Shown piece by piece: positions 51,331-59,675 of a stretch of DNA of 64,000 bases (position 1 is its first letter; each line of letters opens with the position of its first letter). A model generated the notes under the pieces. The model worked only from the letters and a program-made list of their open reading frames with translations, was not told the DNA's origin and did no database searches. The position numbers and the translations under genes are program-made. Origin of the DNA: DASVUC01 sp036387255 (GTDB taxonomy: Bacteria; Planctomycetota; Phycisphaerae; Tepidisphaerales; Tepidisphaeraceae); contig DASVUC010000011.1 of assembly GCA_036387255.1 (NCBI GenBank), positions 1 through 64,000 of the forward strand, given 5' to 3'.

Positions 51331-51723
51331 TCACTGCGGCCGTGCCGACGTGCTCGTCGGCGGCAGGAAGTTCACGTTGTATTCCTTCGTATCCAGCACG
51401 GCGATCCCGATGAACAGCGCAACGAAGAACAGCGATGCGATGAACACCAGCCCATTGAACGGGCTGTCCCAGCGCAGGTGCATGAAGAATAGCGCCACCA
51501 GCGCCGCCTTGGCGACCGCGACGCCGAGGGCAATCCAGACGTTGATCGTCCGGCCAAAGTCGACATAGGTCACGGCGACGGTCACGAAGGTGAAGAACAG
51601 CAGCGCCGCAAACACGCCCAGCAGAAGCCAGGGCGGCACGAGGTGAACGTGCACTTCGCCCTCCCCGTGCGCATGTGCGCCGGGGGCGTGCAGTTGGTCT
51701 CCGTTGTGCGGGGTCGTCGACAT
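51331..51723 (-). CDS. Cytochrome c oxidase subunit IV (caa3 type)
   Basis: Encodes 130 residues. His-rich N terminus (APGAHAHGEGEVHVHLVPP), then three helices: LLLGVFAALLFFTFVTVAVT, VWIALGVAVAKAALVALFFM and LVFIASLFFVALFIGIAVLD. The motif AKAALVALFFMHLRW is typical of prokaryotic subunit IV/CtaF-CyoD. Structural subunit of the oxidase. Confidence 0.85.
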   Translation of the reverse strand: MSTTPHNGDQLHAPGAHAHGEGEVHVHLVPPWLLLGVFAALLFFTFVTVAVTYVDFGRTINVWIALGVAVAKAALVALFFMHLRWDSPFNGLVFIASLFFVALFIGIAVLDTKEYNVNFLPPTSTSARPQ

Positions 51724-51733
51724 AGCATGCTCT

Positions 51734-52741
51734 CTAGTGAATGAGGTACAGCAGCGGGAACAGGAAGATCCAGATCAGGTCGACCAAGTGCCAGTAAAGA
51801 CCCACAAGGTCCACCGGCGTAAAATAGGTCGGCCCAAACTCATTCTTCGTCGCCCGGATCAAAACCCACGTGATCAAACCCATGCCCACCAGCACGTGGA
51901 TCCCGTGCAGGCCGGTCATCATGAAGTAGATGTTGAAGAACGTCGCAACGCGGTCCTTCTCGATCTGCGGCAGATCTTCATACTTGATGCTGTGCTTATG
52001 TTCGTCCACCGCCTTGATCTGCTGCTGCCTGGCGGCTTCGGACAAACCCGCGGGAATCACCTGCATCGGCTTGATCTTCGCCTCATCCGGCGTGCCCATG
52101 TTCGGGTCTCGCCAAGGCTGACCCACCGGCTCCGTCGTCGCCACCGGCTTAGCCATCTGGTTCAGCGTCGCCGTGTGCTCACGCTCCTTGTCGGTCAGCG
52201 CATTGGTCTCACTGTGCTGCGCCGACAGCGGCCCCTCTTCGTTTCGCGGACCGTTGTACGCCTTGCTGTATTTATTTCCCGCGCCGATCCACACGTGCTC
52301 GTGATACTTGTGAGAGTACTCGATGCTCTTGACGATCATGAACCCCACCCCGCCCAGCAGGGTGAGGACCAGGCAAACGATCAATCCGCGCTTTGCCCCC
52401 ATCTGCGCCATCCGAACCCCCCACGCCATCGTCAGCGAACTCGTGATCAGGACGACCGTGTTGAACGCTCCCCAGAACTTATCCAGGTAATGGTGCGCAT
52501 ATTCGAACACTTCAGGGTGATTGTGCCGGTAGACGCTGTACGCGCAGAACAGCCCGCCGAACATAAGCAGTTCCGTCGCCAAGAACACCCACATCCCGAT
52601 CTTCGCGGAGTCATACTGCTGCGCCGGCGACTCAAAGTGATGCGCCAGGTGCGGCGGATGGACGTGATGGTCGCGCAAGGGCGAATTCGTGTCACCTTGC
52701 GCCGCCACCGCCGCCTGTTGTCTGGATACCAGTTCGCTCAT
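51734..52741 (-). CDS. ctaE: Cytochrome c oxidase subunit III with a hydrophilic insertion
   Basis: Encodes 335 residues. AKIGMWVFLATELLMFGGLF begins the first helix; FWGAFNTVVLITSSLTMAWG and LIVCLVLTLLGGVGFMIVKS follow; the end FNIYFMMTGLHGIHVLVGMG and YWHLVDLIWIFLFPLLYLIH is the family signature. Odd: residues about 154-262, between helices, are a charged loop of roughly 110 residues not found in standard subunit III, making the protein about a third longer. Confidence 0.9.
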   Translation of the reverse strand: MSELVSRQQAAVAAQGDTNSPLRDHHVHPPHLAHHFESPAQQYDSAKIGMWVFLATELLMFGGLFCAYSVYRHNHPEVFEYAHHYLDKFWGAFNTVVLITSSLTMAWGVRMAQMGAKRGLIVCLVLTLLGGVGFMIVKSIEYSHKYHEHVWIGAGNKYSKAYNGPRNEEGPLSAQHSETNALTDKEREHTATLNQMAKPVATTEPVGQPWRDPNMGTPDEAKIKPMQVIPAGLSEAARQQQIKAVDEHKHSIKYEDLPQIEKDRVATFFNIYFMMTGLHGIHVLVGMGLITWVLIRATKNEFGPTYFTPVDLVGLYWHLVDLIWIFLFPLLYLIH

Positions 52742-52761
52742 GTTGTTGGCTCGCTGACAGC

Positions 52762-54540
52762 TTAATGATGGTGCTTCGTCGGTTCCGTTCCCGCGACCGT
52801 CTTGGCGCGCTCTTCATCCAGAACCCACTGCTTGGTCGGCTCATCCCACGTCCACGCCTTCATGTCATACGGATCGCCCGCGACCGGTTCGACAGGGAAA
52901 TTATCGTGCGGCGGGGGAGAGGGCGAGTGCCACTCCAGCGTGTTTGATCCCCACGGATTCGCCGGCGCTTTAACGCCCTTGAGCAGCGCATGCAGCAGGT
53001 TGAACGCGATGGTGAATAACCCGATCGCCATCAGATACGCGCCATAGGTGGAGACCTGGTGGAAGCCAGTAAACTCCACCGGATACGTCGCATACCGCCG
53101 CGGCATTCCCTTAGCGCCCATGATGAACTGCGGGAAGAACGTGACGTTAAACCCGATCAGCAGCAGGATCATCCCAACGTTGCCCCAGGCCACATTCACC
53201 ATGCGACCAAACATCTTCGGCCACCAGTGGTACAAGCCCGCCAGGAACGCAAACAGCACCGAGCCAACCATCACGTAGTGGAAGTGCGCCACGATGAAAT
53301 ACGTGCCGGTAACGTGAATGTCGTTGGCGATCGAGCCGAGGAACAGCCCCGTCAACCCGCCGAACGTGAACAGCACCAGGAAGCACATCGCCGCCACCAT
53401 CGCTGGCGTGAAGCGAATGTCGCCCTTGTACATCGTGCTGACCCAGTTGAAGACCTTGATCGCGCTGGGCACCGCGACCGAGAACGTCAGCAGCGAAAAG
53501 ATCACGTTCGAAATCGGGCTCTGGCCCGACACAAACATGTGATGCCCCCACACCAGGAAGCTCAGGAGCGCGATCGCGATCGAGGAGTAAGCGATAAAGT
53601 TGTAGCCGAACACGTGCTTGCGGCTGTGCGTGCTGATGACCTCACTGATCACGCCCATCGCCGGCAGGATCATGATGTACACCGCCGGGTGGGAATAGAA
53701 CCAGAAGAAGTGCTGGAAGAGCACTGGATCGCCGCCGAACTTGGAATCAAAGATGCCGATGTGCAAGAGCCGCTCCGCCAGCAGCAGCAGGCCCGTAATC
53801 GCCAGCACCGGCGTCGCGAGAATCTGGATCACGCTGGTCGCATACAGCGCCCACAAAAACAGCGGCATCCGGAACCACGTCATCCCCTTGGGCCGCAGCA
53901 TGTGGATGGACGCAATGAAGTTCACGCCCGTCAAGATCGAGCTGAAGCCCAGGATGAATACGCCCAGCAGCGCTGCGATCGTCCCGTCGCTCGCTTGCTG
54001 AGATGAGTAGGGGGTGTAGAACGTCCAGCCTGTATCCAGCCCGTAACCTCCCGGCAGATGCCAGCCCAACGATGCGTTGAGGATCCCACCCAGCAGCACG
54101 TAGCCGAAGAAGATCGCTCCGCCGATCCAGCACCACAAGCTTCCAAGGTTCAGCCGCGGGAAGGCGACGTCTTTCGCCCCTAGCTGCATCGGCAGGATGA
54201 AGTTACCCAGGATCGCGGGGATCGCCGGGATGATGAAGAGGAACACCATCACCGCGCCGTGAAGGGTGAACACGTGGTTGTAGAAGTTCCACGCCTGCGT
54301 CTTGTCGGAGTTGAACGTGGGCCCAGGCGTCAGCAGCTCGGTGCGCAGCAGCATCGCAAAGACGCCGCCGATGAAGAACGCCGTCAGCACGCCGACCATG
54401 TACATGATCCCGATCCGCTTGTGATCGAGCGTGAACAGCCAGGAGAGGATCCCGCGGCTGTGCGTCAGGTAATTGTCGCCGGGCGCCTGGGGCTCATGAA
54501 CGGGAGCACCAAGCGAAACAGGCGGATTGATTGCGGACAT
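52762..54540 (-). CDS. ctaD: Cytochrome c oxidase subunit I, A2 type
   Basis: Encodes 592 residues, twelve or more helices. Heme a ligand in FYNHVFTLHGAVMVFLF; CuB/heme region HFFWFYSHPAVYIMILPAMG, with the YSHP motif that marks A2-type heme-copper oxidases instead of the GHPEVY of A1; FLVWGHHMFVSG; and the heme ligands in HVTGTYFIVAHFHYVMVG. Catalytic core reducing oxygen and pumping protons in the cytoplasmic membrane. Confidence 0.95.
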   Translation of the reverse strand: MSAINPPVSLGAPVHEPQAPGDNYLTHSRGILSWLFTLDHKRIGIMYMVGVLTAFFIGGVFAMLLRTELLTPGPTFNSDKTQAWNFYNHVFTLHGAVMVFLFIIPAIPAILGNFILPMQLGAKDVAFPRLNLGSLWCWIGGAIFFGYVLLGGILNASLGWHLPGGYGLDTGWTFYTPYSSQQASDGTIAALLGVFILGFSSILTGVNFIASIHMLRPKGMTWFRMPLFLWALYATSVIQILATPVLAITGLLLLAERLLHIGIFDSKFGGDPVLFQHFFWFYSHPAVYIMILPAMGVISEVISTHSRKHVFGYNFIAYSSIAIALLSFLVWGHHMFVSGQSPISNVIFSLLTFSVAVPSAIKVFNWVSTMYKGDIRFTPAMVAAMCFLVLFTFGGLTGLFLGSIANDIHVTGTYFIVAHFHYVMVGSVLFAFLAGLYHWWPKMFGRMVNVAWGNVGMILLLIGFNVTFFPQFIMGAKGMPRRYATYPVEFTGFHQVSTYGAYLMAIGLFTIAFNLLHALLKGVKAPANPWGSNTLEWHSPSPPPHDNFPVEPVAGDPYDMKAWTWDEPTKQWVLDEERAKTVAGTEPTKHHH

Positions 54541-54573
54541 CTCAAAACTCCGAATTCTCTGTTGTCGCAGACA

Positions 54574-54595
54574 TCCCCGGGCTTTCGCCCCGGGC
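54574..54595. repeat. CCCGGG hairpin between coxA and coxB genes
   Basis: TCCCCGGGCTTTCGCCCCGG forms a short GC-rich hairpin with a TTTC-type loop, between the coxB stop and the coxA start. GCCCGGGGCGAAAGCCC-type palindromes are dispersed in many planctomycetes. It might tune relative expression of the two genes. Confidence 0.5.
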
Positions 54596-54600
54596 TACTA

Positions 54601-55638
54601 CTACTTCGCTGCCGGCGCAGCCGCGGGTGCTGCGTTAGCGGGCGCGGCAGCCGGTGCGGTCGGGTTCGCATCGCCGCCCTTGAAGTTCGCGCTCTGCGTC
54701 TTCAGGAAGGCGATGATCCAATCCACCTCCCGGTCCTTCAGGCTTCCAAGGAACGACGGCATCACCGGGCCGAAACCCTTTACGATCTTCTTCTGCGGAT
54801 AATAGATCGACTCGCGGATGTAATTCTCCTCGGCCACGATTGTGCTGCCGTCGCTCATCACTTCCTGCCGGCCGAAGAGGTCTTTGAAGGTGGGACCCGT
54901 TGAGGCGGCGCCGTTCAGCGTGTGGCATTGGAAGCAGCCGCGAGCAGACATCACCTGCTCACCACCCTTGGCAGGTGTAAAGCCCGGCTGGCGTTCCGGA
55001 TTGGATGCGACCTCCAGCCACCTCACGAAATCCGCCTGATCGTGCACCACGCACTTCGTCACCATCTCCGCATGGTTCGTGCCGCAGTACTGGGCGCAGT
55101 AAACAGGAAATTCACCCTTTTCCTTCGCCTCGACCCAGAAGCGGTTGTAGCGGCCTGGAACGGTGGATTTTTGCAACCGGAACGCGGGGATGTAAACGCT
55201 GTGGATCACATCCTCGCTCGTCACGACCAGCCGGATCGGACGATCCACCGGAATGTGAAGCTGCGGATCGACGTGGCCGTTGGGATAGACGAAGCTCCAG
55301 TTCCACATCCGGCTCTGCACGCCGATCTCATAAGCATTCGGCGGTACGACCGTCTCATCGAGGAACCCGCGGAAGCCGTAGTAGAAAATCACCAGCACGA
55401 TGATCGTGGGGATGATCGTCCAGGTGAGCTCCAGCGCGGTGCTGTGACCGGGGGATTCACCGCCCTCGCGCCCCGGGCGGTGACGATACTTCACCGCGAA
55501 GACCAGCATGCCCACGAAGATCAGCAGACAGAAGAACGCCGTCACCGCGAGAATGGCGTTGAACAGCACGTCCACGTGCGGCGCGACAGTCGATGCCTTG
55601 GGAGGCAGATACAGTTGTTGAGCCAGGAAGTTCAGCAT
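54601..55638 (-). CDS. ctaC: Cytochrome c oxidase subunit II with fused cytochrome c domain
   Basis: Encodes 345 residues from ATG 55638, 2 bp after the sco stop; the frame upstream overlaps sco and is not native. Two N-terminal helices (ILAVTAFFCLLIFVGMLVFA; LTWTIIPTIIVLVIFYYGF). CuA site YCAQYCGTNHAEM, preceded by VTSEDVIHSVYIPAFRL. C-terminal cytochrome c domain with heme motif CFQCH and probable Met ligand in FGPVMPSFLG, then an Ala/Pro tail. This fusion makes the enzyme a caa3 oxidase. Confidence 0.93.
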   Translation of the reverse strand: MLNFLAQQLYLPPKASTVAPHVDVLFNAILAVTAFFCLLIFVGMLVFAVKYRHRPGREGGESPGHSTALELTWTIIPTIIVLVIFYYGFRGFLDETVVPPNAYEIGVQSRMWNWSFVYPNGHVDPQLHIPVDRPIRLVVTSEDVIHSVYIPAFRLQKSTVPGRYNRFWVEAKEKGEFPVYCAQYCGTNHAEMVTKCVVHDQADFVRWLEVASNPERQPGFTPAKGGEQVMSARGCFQCHTLNGAASTGPTFKDLFGRQEVMSDGSTIVAEENYIRESIYYPQKKIVKGFGPVMPSFLGSLKDREVDWIIAFLKTQSANFKGGDANPTAPAAAPANAAPAAAPAAK

Positions 55639-55640
55639 CG

Positions 55641-56501
55641 TTAACCCGTTACACCCTGTTCGCGCCGATGGCGCAGTTCGCGGCGCACCAGACCGAAGAG
55701 TAGCGAAGAAACCAGGAGAACCGTCAGCACACCGCCGCTGCGCATGATGTTCATCGCCGCCGGTGTGTACTTGCCCGCGTAGCTGTCGTAGTGGAAGCAC
55801 GTCAGCAGGATGCGATCCATCGTGCTGCCGATCTTTCCCTGCGACGCTTCGACCAGCGACAGGCGAAGCGTCTTGGCGTCATACTTCACGCCATACAAAT
55901 AGCGGGAGATTTTCCCGTCCGGCGTGAGCAGGATCAGCGCCGCGGGATGGGAAAATTGCTTGCTCCGCGCGATCCACTTGTAGTGAAAGCCTGTCGCTTC
56001 TGTGATCGCCTTCACCGAGTCCGGCGCACCAGTGAGGAAGTGCCAGTTCTCCGCGCCGGCAGGGCGGTTGTACGCCATCAGGAAGCTGGTCTTCTTCTCC
56101 GCCGCGAGCTGAGGCGTTTCTGTCGCGTCAAAGCTGATGTTGACGACCTCGAAGTCCTTCCCCATCGTCAGCGTCAAATCGTTCAGCGAATCCACCAGCC
56201 CCTGCGACACCACCGTGCACAGCATCGGACAGCCGAAGTAGCTGAGCTGAAGGACGACCGGACGATCCTTGTGGAAGTAATCGCCAAGCGTGACCGCCTT
56301 CCCTTTCTCATCCAGAAAGGGCGTATCGAGCGGGAGTGTCGCCCCGCTCTTCTCGTCAATCGTGATGTCTCTAAGCTCGCTCGGCGTCTGCTCGGTCGTC
56401 GAACCGCCGAGGTTGTCCGATGGCAGCGCGCGAGCCGTTGGCGCCAGCGCCAGCATCAGCGCCACCAACAGCAACCGCGAGATGTTCCGCACAAAAACCA
56501 T
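55641..56501 (-). CDS. SCO1/SenC copper chaperone
   Basis: Encodes 286 residues. Signal peptide (LLLVALMLALAPTARA), a thioredoxin-like fold with the copper site GCPMLC (Cys-x3-Cys) in QLSYFGCPMLCTVVSQGL, and the distal His region SKQFSHPAALILLTPDGK. A C-terminal membrane helix (GGVLTVLLVSSLLFGLV) is additional. Delivers copper to the CuA centre of subunit II encoded next to it. Confidence 0.9.
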   Translation of the reverse strand: MVFVRNISRLLLVALMLALAPTARALPSDNLGGSTTEQTPSELRDITIDEKSGATLPLDTPFLDEKGKAVTLGDYFHKDRPVVLQLSYFGCPMLCTVVSQGLVDSLNDLTLTMGKDFEVVNISFDATETPQLAAEKKTSFLMAYNRPAGAENWHFLTGAPDSVKAITEATGFHYKWIARSKQFSHPAALILLTPDGKISRYLYGVKYDAKTLRLSLVEASQGKIGSTMDRILLTCFHYDSYAGKYTPAAMNIMRSGGVLTVLLVSSLLFGLVRRELRHRREQGVTG

Positions 56502-56518
56502 TTCAAGTAGTACGTTTT

Positions 56519-56821
56519 CTAATCAGCTTTTGCTTGCGAACCCTTGCCCTGCGCAACCACTTTCATCGCCTCATCAATCGGGATCGCGACCCGCGTCTTC
56601 TCCGGATTCATCCAGCGATAGGTGTTCAGGTTCGTACGCTGAGCCTGCCGCTGATCTGTCAGCGGCTGGATAGGGACGTTGTCCCACTTCTGCGCGACTT
56701 CCATCTGGATCTCGCGCATGTACCAGGCTTGAAGCCCGATCGCGAGCACGAGGAACAGGAAGCCGGACACGGCTCCAATCGTGATCAGCAGCGGGACGTT
56801 GGCTTCTTGTCGTTGTGCCAT
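56519..56821 (-). CDS. Small single-helix membrane protein of the ACIII operon
   Basis: Encodes 100 residues: one helix (LLITIGAVSGFLFLVLAIGL) and a hydrophilic part with WDNVPIQPLTDQRQAQRTNL and YRWMNPEKTRVAIPIDEAMK, the latter reminiscent of the pattern before c-type domains. It lies between actF and sco. Could be a small subunit or assembly factor of alternative complex III; no family recognised for certain. Confidence 0.65.
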   Translation of the reverse strand: MAQRQEANVPLLITIGAVSGFLFLVLAIGLQAWYMREIQMEVAQKWDNVPIQPLTDQRQAQRTNLNTYRWMNPEKTRVAIPIDEAMKVVAQGKGSQAKAD

Positions 56822-56833
56822 GTTCTTCTAACT

Positions 56834-56906
56834 CCCCCTCTCCAATCCGCAGGAGAGGGTCATCTCTTCCCCCTCTCCCGTACTCGGGAGCGGGCAGGGG
56901 TGAGGG
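56834..56906. repeat. CCCTCTCCC palindromic repeats after actF
   Basis: A partial unit (CCCCCTCTCCAATCCGCAGG, 56834 on) and a full unit (CCCTCTCCCGTACTCGGGAG with GCAGGGGTGAGGG, 56869-56906) lie just behind the actF stop. Same family as the units at 44319, 61243 and 62711. Confidence 0.75.
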
Positions 56907-56914
56907 TCTTCACC

Positions 56915-58273
56915 TCACACGTTCTGAAACGCCACCGACTCCGCCAGCCGCGGATCATGCAGCGGCCGCAGCGGGTGCTTCGCCATGAGTCGCAAGTGCG
57001 TCGCCATGAAGATTCCACCGATGCCGACAAAGCACAGCAGCTCGATCAGCCCGAGGTGGAACCGACCATCCAGCTCAGGCATCGCGACCCAGAACAGATC
57101 CACCCAGTGGAACACGAGAATCCAGGCCGCCCAGAAAGCCAGCACACCCGTCTGCCGCTTGATGTGTCGCGAGAGCAGTCCCGCGAACGGGATCAGGAGT
57201 TTGCCGAACAGCAGCGCGACCGAGACCCAGCTCCACCCGTTGATCGCCGCGCGGGCCGTCGTCGCGCCGCGATGGGACAGCCATTCGGTTTCTTCCGGAA
57301 TGTTCGAGTACCACAGCAGCATGTACTGACTGAACGCGATGTAGCCCCAGAAGAACGTGAAGCCGAAGAGCCACTTGCCCAGGTCGTGGTAGTGCTCGAT
57401 GCTCACGGTTGCGCCGAGATAACCCAGCCGCTGAAGCACCGTCAGCACCAGGATGATGGTAGCGAATCCCGCGAGCATGCACCCGGCCAGGAAGTAGATC
57501 CCGAAGATCGTGCTGAACCAGTGCGGGTCCAGCGACATGAGCAGGTCAAACGAGGCGAACGTGACCGACACAACCAGCAGCAGCACCGCCGGCGCGGCAA
57601 ACGTCTGCATCTTGTTGGTCAGCTCAAAGTCGCCCGTCCTGTCCTGCTGCGTGCTCTTGAGCCAGTACCACCACGCCAGGCCGATCCAGATAGCGAAGTA
57701 GAGGACGATTCGGGCGGTGAAGAACCAGCGATTAAGCACCGCCGTCTTCTCCAGCGTCAGGTGATCCAGCGGCTGCACGCCGTTGGCGCTGGGGTGCGCA
57801 TTCCCCTCGCTCTGCTCCTTTGCCGCGAGCGGCTCGCTCGTCTTGTGCGCCGGCGCTTCGTCGGTGTGATGCGCTTCATTTGCATGCGCGGCCGGCTGCG
57901 CCCAGCGATACAGGTCGCCGCGATTCAGCAGCACCGAGATCAGGATTGGCGCGCTCAGCGCCAGCATGATCGGCACCGTCGCGGCCAGGCTCTCACCTGT
58001 GCGCCGCACGCTCGAGCTCCACCCCGCCCGTGTCAGGTGCTGCACCAGCACAAACGCCAACCCGCCCAGCGCAACGCTCAGGAAGAACATGAAGCTGATG
58101 AGGTAAGCAAAGTAGAACCGCCGGAAGGCATGATCGATGAAGTACCCCAGCGCCACCGACCCGATGATGCCGATGAACCCGGCGATCTTCGCCAGGTTGT
58201 ACAGCGGCCAGGCGCGCTCGCCCAGCTCGATCTGCTCCTTCACTTCGACGGGATGTTCCAGTTGATCAGGCAT
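56915..58273 (-). CDS. actF: Alternative complex III, membrane subunit ActF
   Basis: Encodes 452 residues with about ten helices (IAGFIGIIGSVALGYFI, FYFAYLISFMFFLSVALGGL, GFATIILVLTVLQRLGYLGA, WLFGFTFFWGYIAFSQYMLL). It resembles NrfD/PsrC-type quinol-binding subunits. A charged Ala/His-rich loop (about 130-175) separates the early helices. Paralogue of ActC; together they would form the membrane part that oxidises menaquinol. Confidence 0.88.
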   Translation of the reverse strand: MPDQLEHPVEVKEQIELGERAWPLYNLAKIAGFIGIIGSVALGYFIDHAFRRFYFAYLISFMFFLSVALGGLAFVLVQHLTRAGWSSSVRRTGESLAATVPIMLALSAPILISVLLNRGDLYRWAQPAAHANEAHHTDEAPAHKTSEPLAAKEQSEGNAHPSANGVQPLDHLTLEKTAVLNRWFFTARIVLYFAIWIGLAWWYWLKSTQQDRTGDFELTNKMQTFAAPAVLLLVVSVTFASFDLLMSLDPHWFSTIFGIYFLAGCMLAGFATIILVLTVLQRLGYLGATVSIEHYHDLGKWLFGFTFFWGYIAFSQYMLLWYSNIPEETEWLSHRGATTARAAINGWSWVSVALLFGKLLIPFAGLLSRHIKRQTGVLAFWAAWILVFHWVDLFWVAMPELDGRFHLGLIELLCFVGIGGIFMATHLRLMAKHPLRPLHDPRLAESVAFQNV

Positions 58274-58277
58274 GTCT

Positions 58278-58994
58278 TTACTTCACGTTCGCGAGCTTCT
58301 CAGGCGGGGCCATGTTCGGGGGCGCGTCTTGAGACAGCTCGAGCGCCCGCACGTACGCCACGATCGCCCAGCGGTCTTCGATCGTGATCTGGCCGCTGTG
58401 GCCCGGCATGTTTCGAATGCCGTTGGTAATGGTGTTGAAAATGTGACCTTCCGGCCGCTGCTTCACCACATCCGAATGGAGCGAAGCCGCCTGCACCCAC
58501 TTCGGCTCGCCCAGATCGATTGCGCGATCATTCACCGGCCCGTGGCCATACCCATCCAACCCGTGGCAGTGGGAGCAGTAGATGCCAAACGCCATCTGCC
58601 CGCGCTTCAGCAGCCGCTCGTTCACCTGCACTTGCTTCGGGTAGCCTTTGAAGTAGGTCACTTGACCGTTGGCGCCGGCCTTGGAATAGCCGCGCGCGTA
58701 ATGGTCATCCTCAAAAAGCTGCCCGCGCGCGACCGTCCCCCGGATCACCGGCCGATCCGCACGTCCATCAGCGAACACCGGGCTGACGTGCTGCGTCTTG
58801 TACTTCGGCTGGTTGTCCATGTCCTGGATCATGTGAATCTTCGGCTCCGGGCTCGTGCTCACGCGCCGACGCGCGCCGACCACCAGCGGCAGCCAACTGA
58901 TCACGATTAAGACCAAAAACGCCGCCACCAGCCAGAACGGCGGGCGCTTCAGCCGGAAATCACCCAGAGGATTTTGTCTTAAGTCTTCAGCCAC
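58278..58994 (-). CDS. actE: Alternative complex III, monoheme cytochrome c subunit ActE
   Basis: Encodes 238 residues from GTG 58994 (AAGGA ten bases upstream). The in-frame ATG at 59024 lies inside a palindromic repeat and has no ribosome-binding site, so I consider it less likely. One N-terminal helix (FWLVAAFLVLIVISWLPLVV), then a cytochrome c domain: FGIYCSHCHGLDGYGHG with heme motif CSHCH, and probable Met ligand in TNGIRNMPGHSGQI. Electron exit subunit of the complex. Confidence 0.85.
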   Translation of the reverse strand: MAEDLRQNPLGDFRLKRPPFWLVAAFLVLIVISWLPLVVGARRRVSTSPEPKIHMIQDMDNQPKYKTQHVSPVFADGRADRPVIRGTVARGQLFEDDHYARGYSKAGANGQVTYFKGYPKQVQVNERLLKRGQMAFGIYCSHCHGLDGYGHGPVNDRAIDLGEPKWVQAASLHSDVVKQRPEGHIFNTITNGIRNMPGHSGQITIEDRWAIVAYVRALELSQDAPPNMAPPEKLANVK

Positions 58995-59013
58995 AGCAGT
59001 TGATTCCTTGCGC

Positions 59014-59068
59014 GACACAGGCATCTTGCCCGTGCCAACGGCTTAAGCACGGGCAAGGTGCCCGTGTC
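59014..59068. repeat. Palindrome between actD and actE
   Basis: GACACAGGCATCTTGCCCGT (59014 on) pairs with ACGGGCAAGGTGCCCGTGTC (to 59068), 22-bp arms with two wobble mismatches and an 11-base loop. It overlaps the possible ATG of actE at 59024. Confidence 0.75.
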
Positions 59069-59073
59069 ACAAT

Positions 59074-59673
59074 CTAGTCCTCCAGCCTTTCAATCGAGAT
59101 CGGATTCAGGCTCCTCATCAGCTCTTCCGTCTCCCGTTCATCAAACCTCGGATCTTCCGCATCGATCACCAGGAAGAACCGATCATTGGTCACTCGCCGA
59201 AACCGCTCGCTCTTGAACACCGGGTTGTAGAGCATCGGCAGCTTGTTCAGCATGAGCATGCCGAACACCGCAGTCATCGCGGCCAGCAGAATCGTGCATT
59301 CGAAGATGACCGGGATGAACGCCGGTAAGCTGAAAAGCGGCTTGCCGCTGACGTAGTACGCGTAGTCCTTCGCGTTCATCCACCACTGCATCACCAGCCC
59401 GCCGGTCAGACCCGTCAACCCGCCGCCCAGCACAAGCCACGGCAGGATCGTCGGACGGATGTTCATCGCATCGTCCATCCCGTGGATCGGGAACGGACTG
59501 TGCGTGTCCCACAGTCGGTAGCCGGCATCGCGCACCTTCTCGGCGGCGCTGAGGATGCTGTCCACGTCGGCAAACTCGGCCATGTATCCCGCCAGCACGG
59601 ACTCTTCGCGTTCTCCCGCGAGGATCTCCGCCTCCGTCGGCGACGATGTGGTTGGTGCGACTTCGGTGCTCAT
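59074..59673 (-). CDS. actD: Alternative complex III subunit ActD (DUF3341)
   Basis: Encodes 199 residues from ATG 59673, 2 bp after actC stops. N-terminal AGYMAEFADVDSILSAAEKV, RDAGYRLWDTHSPFPIHGMD and two helices (PWLVLGGGLTGLTGGLVMQW; FIPVIFECTILLAAMTAVFG), as in ActD of Rhodothermus and Chloroflexus. The end RVTNDRFFLVIDAEDPRFDE is typical. Structural membrane subunit. Confidence 0.9.
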   Translation of the reverse strand: MSTEVAPTTSSPTEAEILAGEREESVLAGYMAEFADVDSILSAAEKVRDAGYRLWDTHSPFPIHGMDDAMNIRPTILPWLVLGGGLTGLTGGLVMQWWMNAKDYAYYVSGKPLFSLPAFIPVIFECTILLAAMTAVFGMLMLNKLPMLYNPVFKSERFRRVTNDRFFLVIDAEDPRFDERETEELMRSLNPISIERLED

Positions 59674-59675
59674 CG

